A stretch of DNA of 64,000 nucleotides from Bacteroidia bacterium (GTDB taxonomy: Bacteria > Bacteroidota > Bacteroidia > Bacteroidales > Azobacteroidaceae): the NCBI GenBank assembly GCA_026000155.1, contig BNYG01000002.1:62001-126000 (forward strand). Reading direction: 5' to 3'. Position numbers and translations under genes: made by a program. Positions 1 through 9,196 of the stretch are shown in pieces. Within the stretch, counting starts at the first letter, position 1. Every line of letters starts with the position of its first letter. The notes beneath the pieces were generated by a model. That model ran no database searches and was not told the origin of the DNA. It was given only the letters and a program-made list of their open reading frames with translations.

Positions 1-2
1 AC

Positions 3-1220
3 CCGCACAACCAGGAAATTGACTATTATTATCCGACCAACGATTTGGTTACAGGTCCCGATATTATTTTCTTCTGGGTAGCCCGCATGATTATGTCGGG
101 TTACGAATTGCGGGAAAAACCCTGTTTTCACAATGTTTATTTTACCGGAATTGTCCGGGATAAACAGGGTCGCAAAATGAGTAAATCCTTGGGTAATTCA
201 CCCGAACCCTTGGATTTGATTGCCAAATACGGTGCGGACGGCGTACGTATGGGATTGATGTTGTCGGCGCCTGCGGGAAATGATATTTTGTTTGATGAAA
301 CGCTTTGCGAACAGGGGCGGAATTTCAATAATAAAATCTGGAATGCCTTCCGTTTGGTCAAAGGCTGGGAAGTAGCTGCTATTCCTCAACCCGAATCATC
401 GGCAATTGCTATTCGTTGGTTTGAAGCGCAATTAAGTAAAACTATCGAAAGCATCAACGATTTGTTTGACAAATATCGCATTTCGGAAACGCTGATGGAA
501 GTTTACAAACTGTTCTGGGACGAATTTTCTTCCTGGTACCTGGAAATGATTAAACCGGGATATCAGCAACCGGTTGACCGGAAAACCTACGAAGCGACTT
601 TGGGTTTCTTCGATGCGCTACTGAGGTTGTTGCATCCGTTTATGCCGTTCATTACGGAAGAATTGTGGCAGGCGTTGGAAACACGGAAAGAAGGGGAAAG
701 CATTATGGTGGTAACAATGCCGGTGTCGCAACGTAGAGACAAGGCATGCCTTGTCTCTACAACCGAACAATTATTGTTGGGCATGGAAGAAACCAAAGAA
801 ATTATTTCCAATATTCGTACCATACGGTTGCAAAAAAATATTCCCGGCAAAGAGCCTTTATCCTTACAGGTTTTGGGAGAATACAAGGCGGATTATAATT
901 CCGTTATTGCCAAAATGGCGAATCTTTCAAGTATTGAAAAAGTCCGGGAAAAAGCGCCCGGCGCCGTGTCTTTCTTGGTGAAAACCACGGAATTGGCCAT
1001 TCCGGTGGGTAATGCTATTAATATAGAAGAAGAATTGGCGAAATTAGAAACGGATTTACACTATCAACGCGGCTTTTTAAAGTCCGTTTTGGGTAAATTG
1101 AGTAATGAGAACTTTGTTTCCAAAGCGCCCGCCCCAGTCATTGAAGCGGAACGGAAGAAACAAGCCGATGCGGAAAGTAAAATTAAATCATTGGAAGAAA
1201 GTATTGCTGCATTAAAATGA
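3..1220 (+). CDS. valS: Valyl-tRNA synthetase, C-terminal 405 residues (5' end outside window)
   Basis: This is the C-terminal part of cytoplasmic valyl-tRNA synthetase, which charges tRNA-Val with valine. The frame is open from the first bases. It contains the class I segment [12 protein letters not shown] and the ATP-binding KMSKS loop (RKMSKSLGN), then the helical anticodon-binding domain ([17 protein letters not shown]) and a C-terminal coiled coil ([10 protein letters not shown] onward) that normally contacts the tRNA. The stop codon overlaps the start of the next gene by four bases (ATGA), so the two are probably cotranscribed. One oddity is a 28-bp palindrome that adds about nine extra residues between the anticodon-binding region and the C-terminal segment without breaking the frame. 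Identity is very secure; only the missing N-terminus is unknown. Confidence 0.97.
   Translation, partial: PHNQEIDYYYPTNDLVTGPDIIFFWVARMIMSGYELREKPCFHNVYFTGIVRDKQGRKMSKSLGNSPEPLDLIAKYGADGVRMGLMLSAPAGNDILFDETLCEQGRNFNNKIWNAFRLVKGWEVAAIPQPESSAIAIRWFEAQLSKTIESINDLFDKYRISETLMEVYKLFWDEFSSWYLEMIKPGYQQPVDRKTYEATLGFFDALLRLLHPFMPFITEELWQALETRKEGESIMVVTMPVSQRRDKACLVSTTEQLLLGMEETKEIISNIRTIRLQKNIPGKEPLSLQVLGEYKADYNSVIAKMANLSSIEKVREKAPGAVSFLVKTTELAIPVGNAINIEEELAKLETDLHYQRGFLKSVLGKLSNENFVSKAPAPVIEAERKKQADAESKIKSLEESIAALK
733..760. repeat. 28-bp perfect palindrome inside valS
   Basis: The two 14-bp arms (GTAGAGACAAGGCA and its exact reverse complement) abut with no loop. It is read through in frame as [10 protein letters not shown]. 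It has the same 28-bp length and the same GTAGAGAC/GTCTCTAC ends as the palindrome in the sigma factor gene near 15.98 kb, so both look like copies of one short mobile palindromic repeat class. Confidence 0.85.
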
Positions 1221-2290
1221 ATAAGTGTTTAACGGACATCATGGGATGGCGGGTCAAGCCCGCCATGACAGGGCTTATCTTTATTATTTTTCTGTCTTCT
1301 TGCGCCTCCACGCATCAAATGACGATTGAAGTGCAGGAACCGGCGAATATTACCTTTCCGGCGGATATAAACACGCTTTTGGTTGTCAATAATGCTGCCA
1401 AACAACCCGGGCATTCGGGCATTACCCGGACGTACAATGGAACAGTCGTAAAAGATCCTGAACTGGATTTGGATTCCGCGGCTTGGATTTCCACCTTTTC
1501 CCTTCTGTCGCGTATCAAGGAAACGCAATTTTTTGAAGAAGTTTCACTTTGTGCCGAAGCATTACGGGAAGATGATGAATGGTTGGTGGCCGCACCTTTG
1601 TCCAAAAAATTCCGGGAAGAAATTTTTGAAACACAAGACGGAATTATTTCCATTGACCGTCTCTTAATTAATCTGGACGAACTGGTAACTGCCAATGATA
1701 TAAAACAATCGGCAGGGGTTAGAGTAGAGGCTAAACTTACGTGCAGTATTTATGTGTATGACCGGGAAAAACCGTTAACAGCTTTTACTGTTTCCGATAC
1801 CTTAGTTTTCTCGGAAATTTTCTATGAGAACAAAGATAGTGTGGGTGTATTGAAATACCTGCCCGAATATCTGATTGACGAATTGGCTTACAGCATCGGT
1901 GAAAAATTAGCGTATTATTTTACTCCTTCCTGGACATTGAAAGACCGTACGCTTTATTCCGGTTCCAATGCCCGGCTGCAGGAAGCATTTAGTTTTGCAA
2001 GAGCCGGCAAATGGGACCGGGCAGAAACGGTCTGGAAGAACGAATATGATCAAAAATCCAAACCTTCGGATCAAGGAAAATTGGCAAATAACATTGCCGT
2101 TGCCAACGAAATGCAGGATAAATTGGAAATTGCCCTTCAATGGGCGCTCAGTGCGAAAGAAAATTTCAAAGCCGGCTCTTCCAATATCACAGCCGGTGAA
2201 TTGTTACAAATCAATACCTACGTCAACGATTTACAAAAACGAATTCAAGATAACCCACTGCTGGATTTACAATGGGGAGAAAGAAACTGA
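1217..2290 (+). CDS. Lipoprotein with TPR-like C-terminus (resembles DUF6340)
   Basis: A 357-residue secreted lipoprotein of unknown function. A hydrophobic stretch ([12 protein letters not shown]) ends in a lipobox cysteine near residue 29. The first third has the [20 protein letters not shown] pattern that I associate with the DUF6340 family; the last 110 residues are helical and TPR-like ([19 protein letters not shown]). The ATG at the start overlaps the valS stop. Residues 3-18 are encoded by an interspersed repeat also found at 9.27 and 63.8 kb, so the ancestral start was probably the internal Met at residue 17, directly before the signal sequence. Family assignment is from memory and moderate; the lipoprotein call is firm. 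Confidence 0.75.
   Translation: MNKCLTDIMGWRVKPAMTGLIFIIFLSSCASTHQMTIEVQEPANITFPADINTLLVVNNAAKQPGHSGITRTYNGTVVKDPELDLDSAAWISTFSLLSRIKETQFFEEVSLCAEALREDDEWLVAAPLSKKFREEIFETQDGIISIDRLLINLDELVTANDIKQSAGVRVEAKLTCSIYVYDREKPLTAFTVSDTLVFSEIFYENKDSVGVLKYLPEYLIDELAYSIGEKLAYYFTPSWTLKDRTLYSGSNARLQEAFSFARAGKWDRAETVWKNEYDQKSKPSDQGKLANNIAVANEMQDKLEIALQWALSAKENFKAGSSNITAGELLQINTYVNDLQKRIQDNPLLDLQWGERN
1224..1270 (+). repeat. REP-like interspersed repeat, copy 1
   Basis: A copy of a roughly 47-bp repeat: AGTGTTTAACGG, a short variable part, then the palindrome GGCGGGTCAAGCCCGCC and ATGACA. Nearly identical copies lie at 9197-9313 (two, inverted) and 63779-63869 (two, inverted). Here the core palindrome carries compensating changes (GGCGGG/CCCGCC instead of TGCGGG/CCCGCA), which keeps the stem paired. 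The copy lies in the 5' end of the lipoprotein gene and is translated. Confidence 0.85.
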
Positions 2291-2321
2291 CAACAGAATT
2301 CATATTTGAAAATTATTACTT

Positions 2322-2329
2322 AACTTTGT
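2322..2329 (+). promoter_or_regulatory. Candidate -7 box for leuS
   Basis: TAACTTTG matches the Bacteroidota -7 consensus TAnnTTTG and sits 32 bp before the leuS start codon. No clear TTTG -33 box stands at the usual 19-21 bp spacing, so the assignment is moderate. Confidence 0.45.
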
Positions 2330-2361
2330 GCCTTAATTGTTTAGACAGAAAAATAAAAATT

Positions 2362-3963
2362 ATGGAATACAATTTCAACGAAATCGAGAAAAAGTGGCAG
2401 GAATATTGGAAAGAAAACCACACTTACCGGGTACAAAAAGATAAAAACAAACCGAAATATTACGTTTTGGACATGTTCCCCTACCCTTCCGGCGCCGGCT
2501 TGCATGTCGGGCATCCGCTCGGTTACATTGCCTCCGATATTTATGCGCGATACAAACGCCTGAAAGGTTTTAACGTCTTGCATCCAATGGGTTACGATGC
2601 CTACGGACTTCCTGCGGAACAATATGCCATTCAAACCGGACAACATCCTGCGGTGACTACGGAACAAAACATCAACCGTTACCGCGAACAATTGGATAAA
2701 ATCGGCTTCAGTTTCGACTGGAATCGCGAAGTGCGCACTTGCGATCCGGAATACTACAAATGGACCCAATGGGCCTTTGTCAAAATGTTCAATTCTGTTT
2801 TCTGCAACATCTGCAAAAAAGCCTTGCCAATGGAAAACATCATCGAAGCGTTTGAAGAAAGCGGTACAGAAGGTTTGGATTTAGCTTGTACCGAACCGAT
2901 GACGTTTACTGCCGAAGATTGGAAAGCCAAATCGGAAAAGGAAAAACAGGAAATCCTGATGAATTACCGCCTGGCATATTTGGCGGATACAATGGTAAAT
3001 TGGTGTTCCGCTTTGGGAACCGTCTTGGCGAATGACGAAGTGAGCGAAGGCGTTTCGGTTCGCGGAGGTCATCCGGTAGAACAACGGAAAATGCGCCAAT
3101 GGAGCCTGCGCGTTTCAGCCTATTCCCAACGCTTATTGGACGGATTGGATAAATTGGAATGGACGGAATCGTTGAAAGAAACGCAACGCAATTGGATAGG
3201 ACGGAGCGAAGGTGCGGAATTGGATTTTCAAATCAAGGATTTGGATGTAAAATTTACAGTTTTTACAACAAGAGCCGATACTATTTATGGTGTTACTTTC
3301 ATGGTGTTGGCACCCGAATCGGAATATGTTTCTCAAGTTGTTACCACTGAACAAAAAGAAGAAGTAGCAGCTTATTTGGATGCCGTAAAACGCCGTACCG
3401 AACGCGAACGCATTGCCGACCGGCGCGTAACCGGCGTATTTACCGGCTCGTATGCCGTCAATCCGGTGAATGGAGAAGCTATTCCCATCTGGATTTCCGA
3501 TTATGTATTAGCAGGATACGGAACAGGCGCCATCATGGCAGTTCCGGCGCACGACAGCCGCGACTACGCTTTTGCCAAACACTTCAACCTGCCGATTATT
3601 CCGTTGATTGAAGGTGCTGATGTAAGCGAAGAAAGTTTCGATGCAAAAGAAGGAATCATGATGAATTCGGGCTTTTTGAATGGATTGACCGTAAAAGAAG
3701 CGATTCAAAAGGCAAAAGAATATATTGCAGAAAACAAATTAGGCAAAGTAAAAGTCAATTACCGTCTGCGCGATGCGATTTTCAGTCGCCAACGATACTG
3801 GGGCGAACCTTTCCCGATTTATTACAAAGATGGAATGCCTTATACGGTCGCAATCAAAGACTTGCCGATTGAATTGCCGGAAGTGGATAAGTTTTTGCCG
3901 ACGGAGACGGGGGAGCCGCCGCTGGGGAGGGCGAAGGATTGGGTGTATCGAGAGAGAAAGTAA
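2362..3963 (+). CDS. leuS: Leucyl-tRNA synthetase, N-terminal half (split gene)
   Basis: The first 533 residues of leucyl-tRNA synthetase. The HIGH-type signature is in [12 protein letters not shown] (His48-His51). The CP1 editing domain follows, with [18 protein letters not shown], then the post-editing segment [20 protein letters not shown]. The protein stops after [17 protein letters not shown], just before the [14 protein letters not shown] segment that resumes at 6.45 kb. The start chosen is the ATG giving [16 protein letters not shown], the normal N-terminus; a longer frame upstream has no family support. The half lacks KMSKS and the anticodon-binding domain and cannot be active alone. 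Whether it works with the second half as a two-subunit enzyme or is dead is not visible from sequence; both halves look uneroded. Confidence 0.93.
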   Translation: MEYNFNEIEKKWQEYWKENHTYRVQKDKNKPKYYVLDMFPYPSGAGLHVGHPLGYIASDIYARYKRLKGFNVLHPMGYDAYGLPAEQYAIQTGQHPAVTTEQNINRYREQLDKIGFSFDWNREVRTCDPEYYKWTQWAFVKMFNSVFCNICKKALPMENIIEAFEESGTEGLDLACTEPMTFTAEDWKAKSEKEKQEILMNYRLAYLADTMVNWCSALGTVLANDEVSEGVSVRGGHPVEQRKMRQWSLRVSAYSQRLLDGLDKLEWTESLKETQRNWIGRSEGAELDFQIKDLDVKFTVFTTRADTIYGVTFMVLAPESEYVSQVVTTEQKEEVAAYLDAVKRRTERERIADRRVTGVFTGSYAVNPVNGEAIPIWISDYVLAGYGTGAIMAVPAHDSRDYAFAKHFNLPIIPLIEGADVSEESFDAKEGIMMNSGFLNGLTVKEAIQKAKEYIAENKLGKVKVNYRLRDAIFSRQRYWGEPFPIYYKDGMPYTVAIKDLPIELPEVDKFLPTETGEPPLGRAKDWVYRERK

Positions 3964-3998
3964 TTTGCATGAAATATTTGAGACTAATGGGACAATTA

Positions 3999-4041
3999 GG
4001 GACTTTTTGGGACACACGTCCCTAATGTCCCAAAAAGTCCC
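3999..4041. repeat. 15-bp perfect inverted repeat at the left edge of the leuS insert
   Basis: GGGACTTTTTGGGAC at 3999-4013 and its exact complement at 4027-4041 flank a 13-base loop; the flanks add further GGGAC/GTCCC units. It starts 36 bp after the leuS N-half stop and 31 bp before the four-helix-bundle gene. It could be a hairpin terminator-like or boundary element of the inserted DNA. Confidence 0.8.
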
Positions 4042-4071
4042 AAGAGTCCCAAAAAATAAAAAAGAGAAAAA

Positions 4072-4653
4072 ATGAACAACACCAACAACAACACCCAAAA
4101 CGGCGGTTTCATCCCCAAGCATGGCGGCTATAAAAACCTGATTAGTTTTCAGAAGGCGGAGATAATCTATGATGCCACAAAATATTTTACCAATCGCTTT
4201 TATCGCAAGCCTGACCGCACTATCGACCAAATGGTGCAGGCGGCGCGTAGCGGCAAACAAAATATTGCGGAAGCGAGTATGGCTTCGGCCATGTCGAAAC
4301 AAACCGAAATATTTTTGACCAATGTTGCCAAAGCGTCTTTAGAAGAATTGGAGCTTGATTATGAGGATTTTTTGCGTACCAATAAATTGCCTATTTGGGA
4401 AAAAACAAACCGTTTGGTTGTACGTTTCCGCGAAATAAACCGAACGCCTCACGCCAACTATCAAACCTACGTCAAAGCAATTGAAAATGAAAGCCCTGAA
4501 ATTTGTGCCAACTCAATGATTTGTCTGATAAAAATCGTTATCTATTTGTTGACAAAACAAATACAGCAACTTGAAAAAGACTTTTTGGCAAATGGCGGAA
4601 TAAAAGAACGAATGACAAAGGCGCGAATTGAGAATAGAAATAAACAAAAATAA
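4072..4653 (+). CDS. Four-helix-bundle protein (23S rRNA IVS-protein type, with suffix domain)
   Basis: A 193-residue, mostly helical protein. The segment FQKAEIIYDATKYFTNRFYR, with the following DQMVQAARSGKQNIAEA and TNVAKASLEELELDYEDFL, matches the four-helix-bundle family first seen in 23S rRNA intervening sequences. The longer C-terminal part (NSMICLIKIVIYLLTKQIQQLEKDF) fits the suffix-domain variant seen in Bacteroidota. The molecular function of the family is not established. It is the first gene of the DNA inserted into leuS, preceded by a perfect inverted repeat, and lies 4 bp from the next gene start. Family call is firm; any role in the insertion is inference. Confidence 0.85.
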   Translation: MNNTNNNTQNGGFIPKHGGYKNLISFQKAEIIYDATKYFTNRFYRKPDRTIDQMVQAARSGKQNIAEASMASAMSKQTEIFLTNVAKASLEELELDYEDFLRTNKLPIWEKTNRLVVRFREINRTPHANYQTYVKAIENESPEICANSMICLIKIVIYLLTKQIQQLEKDFLANGGIKERMTKARIENRNKQK

Positions 4654-4657
4654 AAAT

Positions 4658-5248
4658 ATGTCAACAGAATCATCAAACATAGAACATCACCCACTGACAC
4701 CCTTCCTCCCAAAGGATGCAAAGCTATTGATGTTAGGCAGTTTTCCGCCACCGCAAAAGCGTTGGTCAATGGATTTTTACTACCCAAATCTTAACAACGA
4801 TATGTGGCGTGTGATGGGTTTGATTTTTTTTAACGAAAAAAACTACTTTGTAGAAACGGCACACAAAGCTTTTTGCAAAGAGCGAATTGTCGATTTTGTG
4901 ACAGAAAAGGGCATCGCTTTGTTCGATACCGCTACTGTTGTACGCCGTTTGAAAGACAATGCATCCGACCAATTTCTCGAAATTGTGGAGGCGACCGATA
5001 TTCGGGCTTTATTGCAGCAACTTTCTAATTGCAAGGCAATTGCCGTTACCGGGCAAAAAGCGATGGACACATTGCGCACTCAACTGCAAGTAGAAGAACC
5101 GGCTGTGGGGACAAGTGTAGAATTTTTGTTTGAAAATCGTTCGATGCGGCTTTTTCGTATGCCTTCGACTTCGCGCGCTTACCCTCTGCCGTTGGAACGC
5201 AAAGCTGTAATGTACGAAACAATGTTGAAAACGATTGGAATTAGTTAA
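4658..5248 (+). CDS. Uracil-DNA-glycosylase-superfamily protein
   Basis: A 196-residue protein of the uracil-DNA glycosylase fold family, expected to act in base-excision repair or related base recognition. The active-site-like strand is LLMLGSFPPP (from residue 23), followed by FYYPNLNNDMWRVMG, and the C-terminal MPSTSRAYPLPLERKA corresponds to the substrate-binding loop. The start is the ATG giving MSTESSN; an upstream TTG in frame would overlap the previous gene and add nothing conserved. It is packed directly behind the four-helix-bundle gene, within the DNA that interrupts leuS. Substrate is unknown. Confidence 0.8.
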   Translation: MSTESSNIEHHPLTPFLPKDAKLLMLGSFPPPQKRWSMDFYYPNLNNDMWRVMGLIFFNEKNYFVETAHKAFCKERIVDFVTEKGIALFDTATVVRRLKDNASDQFLEIVEATDIRALLQQLSNCKAIAVTGQKAMDTLRTQLQVEEPAVGTSVEFLFENRSMRLFRMPSTSRAYPLPLERKAVMYETMLKTIGIS

Positions 5249-5262
5249 TTAGATAATCAGAT

Positions 5263-5577
5263 ATGACTGACAAAAATGAAATAGTCCTTTATCAACCCAA
5301 CAATTCCGTAAAATTGGAAGTCCGGCTTGAAAATGAAACGGTTTGGTTGAATCGTCAGCAGTTGGCATTACTTTTTGACCGAGATATAAAGACAATTGGC
5401 AAACATATCAACAATGCGTTAAAGGAAAGAGCTAATATTCACGATCGATTTCTGCTGATAGACAACGATATTTATCATATCGGCGCTTCGCTTAAAGATT
5501 TGGGGAAGAAACTTTTTGCTTTTACGAAGATGGGGATGAAGGCGGAGGAGTTGATGAGGAATATAAATTTTATATAA
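5263..5577 (+). pseudogene. Short RhuM/ORF6N-type chimera, probably a decayed gene
   Basis: Only 104 residues. The N-terminus (EIVLYQPNNSVKLEVRLENETVWLNR in part) matches the RhuM virulence-protein family, with a helix-turn-helix-like QQLALLFDRDIKTIGKHINNAL. From about residue 60 the sequence changes to a tail (DRFLLIDNDIYHIGASLKDLGK) that in other proteins ends ORF6N-type virulence proteins. RhuM proteins are usually about 330 residues, so this looks like an in-frame fusion of two truncated genes. It may still be translated; no function can be assigned. Confidence 0.6.
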
Positions 5578-5585
5578 AACAAAAA

Positions 5586-6125
5586 ATGGAAAATATCTTT
5601 ATAGGAATCTACACAATAATAATAGGAGTCATTGTGTATCTGATTAAAAAAATATTTGAAAATCAAATTGATTTAAGGAAAGATATACTTATACATCGAT
5701 TTAGTGCAATTTATACTGAAAAACTTTCTCTAATGAAAGAAATATATCGAAAAGTTGTAGTTGCAGAAAAATCATTAGAACATGTAATGCGCCCAATCAA
5801 ACTGAATGATAATAGGTCAACAGAAGAACTCGAAAAGGAGGCTGTAGATAATATCAATGCACTTTTTAATTATTTTGACGAAAATGAGATAATTTTTAAT
5901 GATAAAACAGTAACTTTAATTAGACAGTTGCAAACCAATTTTCATAAGGCATGGAAATCTTATAATGGAATAAGTTTTTTCACAAGAAACAGTGACGCTT
6001 GGAATAAAGCTATTAATGAATCTATTGATGTCTATAATACAACAGTAGCTAAAGATATTCCTGCATTAAAACAAGAATTAAAAGAAGATTTTCAAAATCA
6101 ACTTAGAATACTTGAAAAAAATTAA
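5586..6125 (+). CDS. Small membrane-anchored protein of unknown function
   Basis: A 179-residue protein with one N-terminal transmembrane helix (IFIGIYTIIIGVIVYLI) followed by a basic turn and a long helical cytoplasmic part with coiled-coil character (KLSLMKEIYRKVVVAEKSLE; AWKSYNGISFF). No family recognised. It starts 8 bp after the RhuM-like remnant. It is noticeably richer in A and T than leuS or valS, in keeping with a different origin. It is the last gene of the leuS insert. Confidence 0.6.
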   Translation: MENIFIGIYTIIIGVIVYLIKKIFENQIDLRKDILIHRFSAIYTEKLSLMKEIYRKVVVAEKSLEHVMRPIKLNDNRSTEELEKEAVDNINALFNYFDENEIIFNDKTVTLIRQLQTNFHKAWKSYNGISFFTRNSDAWNKAINESIDVYNTTVAKDIPALKQELKEDFQNQLRILEKN

Positions 6126-6185
6126 CGAATATGTCAAACGAAAAAGTGCAATTATTTCGATGCGCTTTATGGAACAAAAACTCAA

Positions 6186-6390
6186 TATCCCGCAGGGATA
6201 GCACTTTATTAACCGTAGGCTTTAGCCTACGGTATAGAAATGCCTGACATGCCCAAGTCCCGCATGGGACGGTACATAAAAAGGGTGCAATTGGCAGCAA
6301 TGTGTCGTCCCTGCGGGACTTGGGAAGGAGTGTACAGTCATGTCCGTAGGCTAAAGCCTACGGTTAATAAAGTGTTGTCCTTGCAGGACA
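6186..6390. mobile_element. MITE-like element, about 205 bp with long imperfect inverted arms
   Basis: Two arms of roughly 85 bp are imperfect inverted copies of each other. Each arm contains a 20-bp palindrome (CCGTAGGCTTTAGCCTACGG at 6213-6232; its complement form at 6344-6363) next to CACTTTATTAAC or its complement, and a TCCCGCAGGGA-type or GTCCCTGCGGGAC-type palindrome. There is no coding capacity. It occupies most of the 326-bp gap between the last insert gene and the second leuS half, which otherwise holds only the presumed promoter of that half. Confidence 0.8.
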
Positions 6391-6451
6391 ATGCGTAAAT
6401 TACATAAAAACGTTTGCAACAGAAATAAAAATTTATTAACTTTACAAAAAT

Positions 6452-7645
6452 ATGGACAGTAACAAAAAAACAGCAGAAAACACGTATCCACTTGAGTTGG
6501 CAACCATGCCGGGATTTGCCGGTTCTTCCGCTTATTATTTGCGCTACGAAGACCCGCACAACAGCGAGCGTTTGGTAAGTAAAGAGGATAACGACTATTG
6601 GCGCAATGTCGATTTGTATATCGGTGGCACGGAACATGCTACCGGTCACTTGATTTATTCGCGTTTTTGGAATAAATTCTTGTTTGACAGGGGAGTAATC
6701 GTGGAAGATGAACCGTTCAAGAAACTAATTAACCAGGGAATGATTCAGGGACGAAGCAACTTTGTTTACCGCATCAAAAACACCAATACATTCGTTTCTT
6801 TCGGATTGAAAGACCAATACGATGTGACGCCTATTCATGTGAATGTCAATTTTGTTTCCAATGATGTTCTTGATTTGGAAGCATTTAAAAATTGGAATCC
6901 CGAATATAAAACGGCCGAATTTATTTTGGAAGACGGTAAATATGTTTGCGGTTGGGCAGTGGAAAAAATGTCAAAATCCATGTTCAATGTCGTGAATCCC
7001 GATGATATTGTGGAAAAATTCGGAGCCGATACGTTACGTTTGTACGAAATGTTTTTAGGACCCTTGGAACAATCCAAACCTTGGGATACGAATGGAATTG
7101 ACGGCGTTTCGCGTTTTTTGCGCAAACTGTGGAATCTGTTCTTCCAAGGCGATGAATTTGTTGTTTCCGATGGGCAGCCGACTGCCGACGAATTAAAATC
7201 TATTCATAAATTAATCAAGAAAGTGGGACAGGATATTGAGAATTTCTCATTTAATACTTCGGTCGCAGCTTTCATGATTTGTGCCAACGAATTGACAGCT
7301 TTGAAATGTAACAAACGGGCAATTTTAGCCGATTTCATCGTTGTTTTATCGCCTTTCGCCCCTCATATCGCTGAAGAATTGTGGCACCGGTTGGGACACA
7401 AAACCACCGTTTGCGATGCTAAATTTCCTGATTACAACGAGGAATATTTGAAAGAAAGCAATGTAAAATACACCGTTTCTTTCAATGGAAAAGCGCGTTT
7501 TACCTTGGATTTCCCGATAGATACGGCAAAAGAAGAAGTCGAAAAAACCGTATTGGCTAACGAAAGCACTCAAAAATGGACGGAAGGCAAAGCGCCGAAA
7601 AAAGTGATTGTCGTACCCAATAAAATTGTCAATATTGTAACATAA
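6452..7645 (+). CDS. leuS: Leucyl-tRNA synthetase, C-terminal half (split gene)
   Basis: 397 residues covering the second half of leucyl-tRNA synthetase: [19 protein letters not shown], the long [20 protein letters not shown] segment, the KMSKS loop ([18 protein letters not shown]), the anticodon-binding helices ([17 protein letters not shown]) and the C-terminal domain ending [14 protein letters not shown]. The first ten residues ([10 protein letters not shown]) do not belong to the family and look like a new start acquired at the junction; an in-frame stop lies upstream, so it is not simply a read-through of the first half. TTAACTTTAC just upstream resembles a weak -7 box. There is no sign of decay. 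Confidence 0.93.
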   Translation: MDSNKKTAENTYPLELATMPGFAGSSAYYLRYEDPHNSERLVSKEDNDYWRNVDLYIGGTEHATGHLIYSRFWNKFLFDRGVIVEDEPFKKLINQGMIQGRSNFVYRIKNTNTFVSFGLKDQYDVTPIHVNVNFVSNDVLDLEAFKNWNPEYKTAEFILEDGKYVCGWAVEKMSKSMFNVVNPDDIVEKFGADTLRLYEMFLGPLEQSKPWDTNGIDGVSRFLRKLWNLFFQGDEFVVSDGQPTADELKSIHKLIKKVGQDIENFSFNTSVAAFMICANELTALKCNKRAILADFIVVLSPFAPHIAEELWHRLGHKTTVCDAKFPDYNEEYLKESNVKYTVSFNGKARFTLDFPIDTAKEEVEKTVLANESTQKWTEGKAPKKVIVVPNKIVNIVT

Positions 7646-7667
7646 TAAAAATAAAAAACGCATCAAC

Positions 7668-9185
7668 ATGTCTATTTCGATCGAATCCTTGCTATTATTT
7701 CTGTCAGTCCTGTTTTTAATCAGTCTGTTTGCTACAAAAGCAGGCTCGCGTTTTGGTGTGCCGGTTTTGTTGCTGTTTCTCGCTATCGGAATGTTGTTTG
7801 GCGTAGATGGTTTGGGATTTGAATTTCAAAATTACAAAATAGCGCAGACCATTGGTACGGTGGCGCTTTGTATTATTTTGTTTTCGGGGGGATTAGACAC
7901 CAAAATTCAAGACATCAAGCCGGTAGCCGGACAAGGGATTATCCTGGCTACTTTTGGGGTATTGTTAATGACTTTCATTACCGGCATTTTCATCTATTAT
8001 GTAAGCAATTACCTGTTTGAAGCCATTAATTTGTCTTTCCTTGAATCCTTATTGTTGGCGGCTGTCATGTCTTCGACCGATTCGGCATCGGTTTTCTCCA
8101 TTTTACGAGGGAAAGGCGTCCGGTTAAAGAAACAATTGAAGCCTTTGCTGGAATTTGAAAGCGGGAGTAACGACCCAATGGCTTATATGTTAACGATCAT
8201 TTTAATCCAATTAATCGGCAGTACAGGAGAGGGAAGTCCGGAATACGGCAAGGCGGTTTTGGATTTTTTCATGCAATTTATCATTGGCGGTTTGTTGGGA
8301 TTTGGTCTGGGAAAATTGGTGGGTTATGTCGTCAATAAGATTAATCTGGATAACGATTCCTTGTATCCGATATTGGTTTTTACCAGCGCCCTGTTCATTT
8401 TTTCGGCTACGTATTTTTTAAAAGGCAATGGTTACCTCGCTGTCTATATCGGCGGATTGGTAATCGGAAATACCAAAATGATACACAAACGCTCGTCAAT
8501 GCGTTTTTTCGATGGTTTGGCTTGGATCAGTCAAATAATGATGTTCCTCACGCTGGGTTTATTGATCAATCCGAAAGACCTTGGGCCTGTAGCCGGTGTA
8601 GGGCTGTTAATCGGAACATTTATGATTATCGGAGCCAGACCTTTAACCGTATTTATTTCTTTATTGCCTTTCCCAAAAATGCGATTTAAAGAAAAACTGT
8701 TTGTTTCGTGGGTGGGATTACGCGGCGCCGTACCCATTATTTTTGCGATTTTACCTTTAGCTGCCGGTTTGAAGGATGCCCATTTGATGTTTAATATTGT
8801 CTTTTTCATTACCCTGCTTTCCCTTTTAATACAAGGCACTTCGCTTTCCATGGTGGCGGATTGGCTGGGTTTGAGTAATAAAGGAGAAGACCCCACCGCC
8901 TTTCAGGATTTTGATGTGGAATTTTCGGAAGATATTAAATCGACCATGACCGAGATTACGTTGAATAAGAATATATTAGCCCAAGGAAACCGGTTGATGG
9001 ATATGCCTCTTCCCGACCATACTTTAGCCGTAATGATCAAACGGGGAAATAAATATTTTATTCCCAAAGGAAAGACGGAGTTGTTTCCGGGCGACAAACT
9101 ATTAGTCATCACCAACAATGAAAACGCTTTGGTGGAAACGTATAAAAATCTGGGTATCAAGAATTATCGTTTGCGCCGGAACTAA
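7668..9185 (+). CDS. K+/H+ antiporter, CPA1 family, NhaP2/CvrA type
   Basis: A 505-residue inner-membrane cation/proton antiporter with about 12 transmembrane helices. The core has ILFSGGLDT, SSTDSASVFSIL and FESGSNDPMAYML (the ND-type ion-binding helix), and VSWVGLRGAVPIIFA. The last about 100 residues form a cytoplasmic TrkA-C/RCK-C domain (MPLPDHTLAVMIKRGNKYFIP; ELFPGDKLLVIT). This architecture fits potassium/proton antiporters of the NhaP2 group, involved in ion and turgor control. Its start lies 22 bp after leuS, so it may share a transcript. Confidence 0.92.
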   Translation: MSISIESLLLFLSVLFLISLFATKAGSRFGVPVLLLFLAIGMLFGVDGLGFEFQNYKIAQTIGTVALCIILFSGGLDTKIQDIKPVAGQGIILATFGVLLMTFITGIFIYYVSNYLFEAINLSFLESLLLAAVMSSTDSASVFSILRGKGVRLKKQLKPLLEFESGSNDPMAYMLTIILIQLIGSTGEGSPEYGKAVLDFFMQFIIGGLLGFGLGKLVGYVVNKINLDNDSLYPILVFTSALFIFSATYFLKGNGYLAVYIGGLVIGNTKMIHKRSSMRFFDGLAWISQIMMFLTLGLLINPKDLGPVAGVGLLIGTFMIIGARPLTVFISLLPFPKMRFKEKLFVSWVGLRGAVPIIFAILPLAAGLKDAHLMFNIVFFITLLSLLIQGTSLSMVADWLGLSNKGEDPTAFQDFDVEFSEDIKSTMTEITLNKNILAQGNRLMDMPLPDHTLAVMIKRGNKYFIPKGKTELFPGDKLLVITNNENALVETYKNLGIKNYRLRRN

Positions 9186-9196
9186 TATCGCTAATC

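Noticed and set aside
6186..6390. Two copies of a 20-bp palindrome taken as CRISPR repeats
   Set aside because: Only two copies in opposite orientation inside one larger inverted repeat; no spacers or cas genes.
3940..6460. An intein or split intein as the cause of the leuS split
   Set aside because: No intein splicing blocks, no Cys/Ser junction residues and no Asn-Cys end are present; the halves simply stop and restart.
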